Positions 61,982 to 64,000 of a DNA stretch of 64,000 bases are shown here, piece by piece. A program made the translations under genes and the position numbers. Source of the stretch: Rhodanobacteraceae bacterium. GTDB taxonomy: Bacteria; Pseudomonadota; Gammaproteobacteria; Xanthomonadales; Rhodanobacteraceae. The stretch spans positions 116,083 to 180,082 of the forward strand of contig SCQU01000001.1 of NCBI GenBank assembly GCA_004299555.1, read 5' to 3'. Position 1 is the stretch's first letter; each line of letters begins with the position of its first letter. Below the pieces are notes generated by a model, which saw only the letters and a program-made list of their open reading frames with translations, did no database searches and was not told where the DNA came from.

Positions 61982-62006
61982 GCCGCCGGCGCATCCAACC
62001 GGCGGC
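61982..62006. terminator. Possible hairpin terminator between rne and the response regulator
   Basis: Stem gccgccgg / ccggcggc with a nine-base loop lies 12 bp after the rne stop codon and 16 bp after the stop codon of the convergent response regulator. There is no clear T-run in either direction, so termination may be Rho-aided. Confidence 0.4.
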
Positions 62007-62021
62007 GCCTCGCCGCCCGCC

Positions 62022-62672
62022 TCAGGCCACGGCGACCGGCGGGTCGTTCAACAAACCATGCGCCGACAGCAAATGCGCCAGCGCGATGGTGTGTTGCACG
62101 CCAAGCTTCTCAAACAAACGCTGCTTGTAGGTCGACACGGTCTTGGCGCTCAGGTGCAGGTGATTGGCTACCTCGTTGACGGCCATCCCGCGCGCCAGCA
62201 TCAGCGCGACTTCCAGTTCGCGCGAGGACAGCGCATCAAGCGGTGAGCCATCACCGTCCACGGCGGACAGCGCCATTTCGCGGGCAATCGCCGCGTCCAG
62301 GTAGCGGCTGCCCCTGGCGACGGCCCGCACCGCCTGTACCAATTCCTCGGACGCGCAGGCCTTGGTCAGGTAACCCAGCGCACCCGATTGCAGCAGACGC
62401 CGCGGGAATTGTGCGTCCTGCACCACCGTCAGGATCACGATGCGCGTCGCCAGTCCCGCGCGCTGCACGCGCTCGGTCAACTCGATGCCGCTCATGCCCG
62501 GCATGTGGACATCGACCAGGGCGACGTCCGGCTTGACCGTGCGCAGCAAGCGCAGGCCATCTTCGGCATTGCTGGCCTCGCCGACGACTTCGATGTCGGA
62601 TTGCCCCGACAGGATCAGGCAAAATCCCGAGCGCACCAGCTCGTGGTCATCGACCAATACCACTCGGATCAT
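62022..62672 (-). CDS. uvrY: NarL/LuxR-type response regulator (UvrY/GacA-like)
   Basis: A 216-residue two-component regulator. The receiver domain has the acidic pair DD (8-9), the phosphorylation site Asp54 (VALVDVHMPGM), Thr and Lys of the switch (VILTVV, LTKACA). A C-terminal LuxR helix-turn-helix (LSSRELEVALMLARGMAVNEVA, then LSAKTVSTYKQRLFEKLGV) binds DNA. The best match is the UvrY/GacA group, which switches on regulatory RNAs of the Csr/Rsm system with the BarA/GacS kinase. Unlike many relatives it is not followed by uvrC. ATG 62672 has gggag ahead. Confidence 0.9.
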   Translation of the reverse strand: MIRVVLVDDHELVRSGFCLILSGQSDIEVVGEASNAEDGLRLLRTVKPDVALVDVHMPGMSGIELTERVQRAGLATRIVILTVVQDAQFPRRLLQSGALGYLTKACASEELVQAVRAVARGSRYLDAAIAREMALSAVDGDGSPLDALSSRELEVALMLARGMAVNEVANHLHLSAKTVSTYKQRLFEKLGVQHTIALAHLLSAHGLLNDPPVAVA

Positions 62673-62766
62673 GCATCGCTCCCCCGCGTGTGCGGCGCAA
62701 CCCGCCCGCCAACCCTAGTTGGCGCCGCGCATTCAATGCAAGCCCGCAGCCCTCTACACTGGCGCC

Positions 62767-63828
62767 ATGACTACCTGGACCCAAGCCGCGCTGGCGGCAC
62801 TCGAAGCCGAGGCCGCGCGCTCGGCCGACACGCACCTGATCCGGCTGGACCTGCCGGCCTTTCCCGGCATCCCGCTGTACTTCAAGGATGAATCGGTGCA
62901 TCCGACCGGCAGCCTCAAGCACCGGCTGGGACGCTCGCTGTTCCTGTACGCGATCTGCAATGGCTGGCTCAAGCAGGACCACCCGGTCATCGAAGCGTCC
63001 AGCGGCAGCACCGCGATTTCCGAAGCCTACTTCGCACGCCTGCTGAACCTGCCTTTTTTTGCGGTCATGCCGCGTACGACCTCGACACAGAAAATCGCGC
63101 AGATCGAATTTTTCGGCGGCATGTGCCACCTCATCGAGGGCACCGACGTGTACGGCGCGGCGCAGCGACTCGCGCATGAGCGCCACGGCCACTACATGGA
63201 CCAGTTCACCTACGCCGAACGCGCCACCGACTGGCGCGGCAACAACAACATTGCCGAATCCATTTTCCGGCAGATGGAACGCGAACCCGATCCGGTGCCG
63301 CGCTGGATCGTGGTCGGCGCGGGCACCGGTGGCACCTCGGCTACCCTCGGGCGCTACATCCGCTACAGCTCGGTGCACCATGGCGATACCCGGCTCGCGG
63401 TGGTCGACCCCGAGCATTCAGTGTTCCTCGACTACTACGAAACGCGCGATGCCACGCTCACGCTGCCGCGCGGCTCGCGCATCGAAGGCATCGGCCGTCC
63501 GCGCGTGGAACCGTCATTCCTGCCCGGCGTGATCGACCGCATGCTGCGCGTCGCCGACGCTGACAGCATGGCAGCGCTGCGCGTGCTGGAAAAACTTCTG
63601 GGACGCCGTTGCGGCGGGTCCACCGGCACCAACTTCGTCGGCGCGCTGCAGCTGATGGCCGAAATGAAGGCTGCCGGCGAGACCGGACCGGTCGTCACCC
63701 TGATCTGCGACGGCGGCGAGCGCTACGCGGGCACCTATTACAACGACGCGTGGCTGGCGGCCGAGCACATCGAGGTTGGACCGGCACGGACGAAATTGGC
63801 GCACCTCGCCAATACCGGCGAGATCTGA
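62767..63828 (+). CDS. PLP-dependent cysteine-synthase-like enzyme
   Basis: A 353-residue fold-type II PLP enzyme. The PLP lysine is Lys51 in [11 protein letters not shown], the substrate loop is [16 protein letters not shown] and the phosphate-binding glycine loop is [16 protein letters not shown] (near 196-211). The family includes cysteine synthases and Cds1-type cysteine desulfhydrases; the sequence is closer to the latter group in length and in the [10 protein letters not shown] motif, so cysteine breakdown to H2S, pyruvate and ammonia is possible. ATG 62767 was chosen. It diverges from the response regulator gene with 94 bp between. Confidence 0.88.
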   Translation: MTTWTQAALAALEAEAARSADTHLIRLDLPAFPGIPLYFKDESVHPTGSLKHRLGRSLFLYAICNGWLKQDHPVIEASSGSTAISEAYFARLLNLPFFAVMPRTTSTQKIAQIEFFGGMCHLIEGTDVYGAAQRLAHERHGHYMDQFTYAERATDWRGNNNIAESIFRQMEREPDPVPRWIVVGAGTGGTSATLGRYIRYSSVHHGDTRLAVVDPEHSVFLDYYETRDATLTLPRGSRIEGIGRPRVEPSFLPGVIDRMLRVADADSMAALRVLEKLLGRRCGGSTGTNFVGALQLMAEMKAAGETGPVVTLICDGGERYAGTYYNDAWLAAEHIEVGPARTKLAHLANTGEI

Positions 63829-63860
63829 GCCGCGGCCGCTCGGCTGTCGCACCCCTTTGC

Positions 63861-64000
63861 GCCGGAAGCACTGACCTGTTCTCCCCCTTCCAAAGGAAGC
63901 GCTGACCTGTTCCCTCCGGTTCCGCCGGAAGCACTGACCAGTCCTCCCCCTTCCAAAGGAAGCGCTGACCTGTTCCCTCCGGTTCCGCCGGAAGCACTGA
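63861..64000. repeat. 63-bp tandem repeat, cut by the window end
   Basis: Copies start at 63861, 63924 and 63987 with gccggaagcactgacc; the first two differ at only three or so bases, and the third is truncated at 14 bases. Each 63-bp unit is itself two related halves (ggaagcactgacc... and ggaagcgctgacc...), each with a ttcc-n-ggaa type hairpin. It follows the PLP-enzyme gene. The array probably continues beyond the window. Confidence 0.93.

Noticed and set aside
63695..63997. A minus-strand frame with repeated LPAEPEGTGQRF segments
   Set aside because: The 63-bp repeat period keeps the frame open; it lacks a ribosome-binding site and overlaps the end of a conserved gene on the other strand.

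Overview
The window looks like chromosome of a high-GC gammaproteobacterium of the order Lysobacterales (Xanthomonadales), perhaps Rhodanobacteraceae. The grounds are the gene content and order: a leuS-lptE-holA-nadD-rsfS-rlmH operon, rpoE-rseA-degP without rseB, three-gene transhydrogenase, SufT, secreted S10/S53/M13 peptidases, an ECF sigma factor followed by a small membrane protein and a DUF3106 protein, and hairpin-rich intergenic repeats. The genus cannot be fixed from sequence reading alone. No rRNA, tRNA, CRISPR array, prophage or insertion sequence was seen.

Layout. 1-3.3 kb: truncated cation/proton antiporter and a quinol-dependent nitric oxide reductase. 3.3-5.3 kb: gene-poor, less GC-rich stretch with one SAM methyltransferase and a short relic resembling it. 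5.3-6.2 kb: GNAT acetyltransferase and TfoX-domain protein. 6.2-12.5 kb (minus): leuS operon for tRNA charging, LPS assembly, DNA polymerase III delta, NAD synthesis and ribosome maturation. 12.7-17 kb (plus): secreted amidohydrolase, thioredoxin-TPR co-chaperone, S10 carboxypeptidase. 17-18.3 kb (minus): ECF sigma factor overlapping a membrane protein gene. 18.4-29 kb (plus): DUF502, ThpR, DEAD-box helicase, M13 lipoprotein peptidase, siderophore receptor behind a possible Fur box, RapA. 29-32.4 kb (minus): yajC-secD-secF. 32.6 kb: one-domain asparaginase-like protein. 33-39 kb (minus): two sedolisin (S53) proteases flanking a TPR-sulfotransferase; the second protease has 33 consecutive prolines followed by a P domain. 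39-45 kb: SufT, a small membrane protein and the proton-translocating transhydrogenase, whose three genes are split by an opposing ECF sigma operon. 45-49.6 kb: nitroreductase, 5'-3' exonuclease, NUDIX hydrolase, then MAPEG, TMEM43-like and MBL-fold proteins. 49.7-52.6 kb (minus): rpoE-rseA-degP envelope stress operon. 52.8-54.9 kb: fatty-acid oxidation multifunctional enzyme. 55-64 kb: DUF2058, slyX-ugd, rluC divergent from rne, a UvrY/GacA-type regulator and a cysteine-synthase-like PLP enzyme, ending in a tandem repeat.

How the parts fit. Much of the window serves envelope and secretion functions: LptE, SecDF-YajC, DegP with RpoE/RseA, the TonB receptor and several exported peptidases. A second theme is RNA and ribosome metabolism: RNase E, RluC, RlmH, RsfS, RhlE, RapA and ThpR. 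Accessory-looking parts are the methyltransferase stretch, the S53-sulfotransferase-S53 cluster, the sigma operon between the pnt genes and the intergenic repeats. Nothing in the window proves a wholly new system; the protease-sulfotransferase cluster is the best candidate for an undescribed functional unit.
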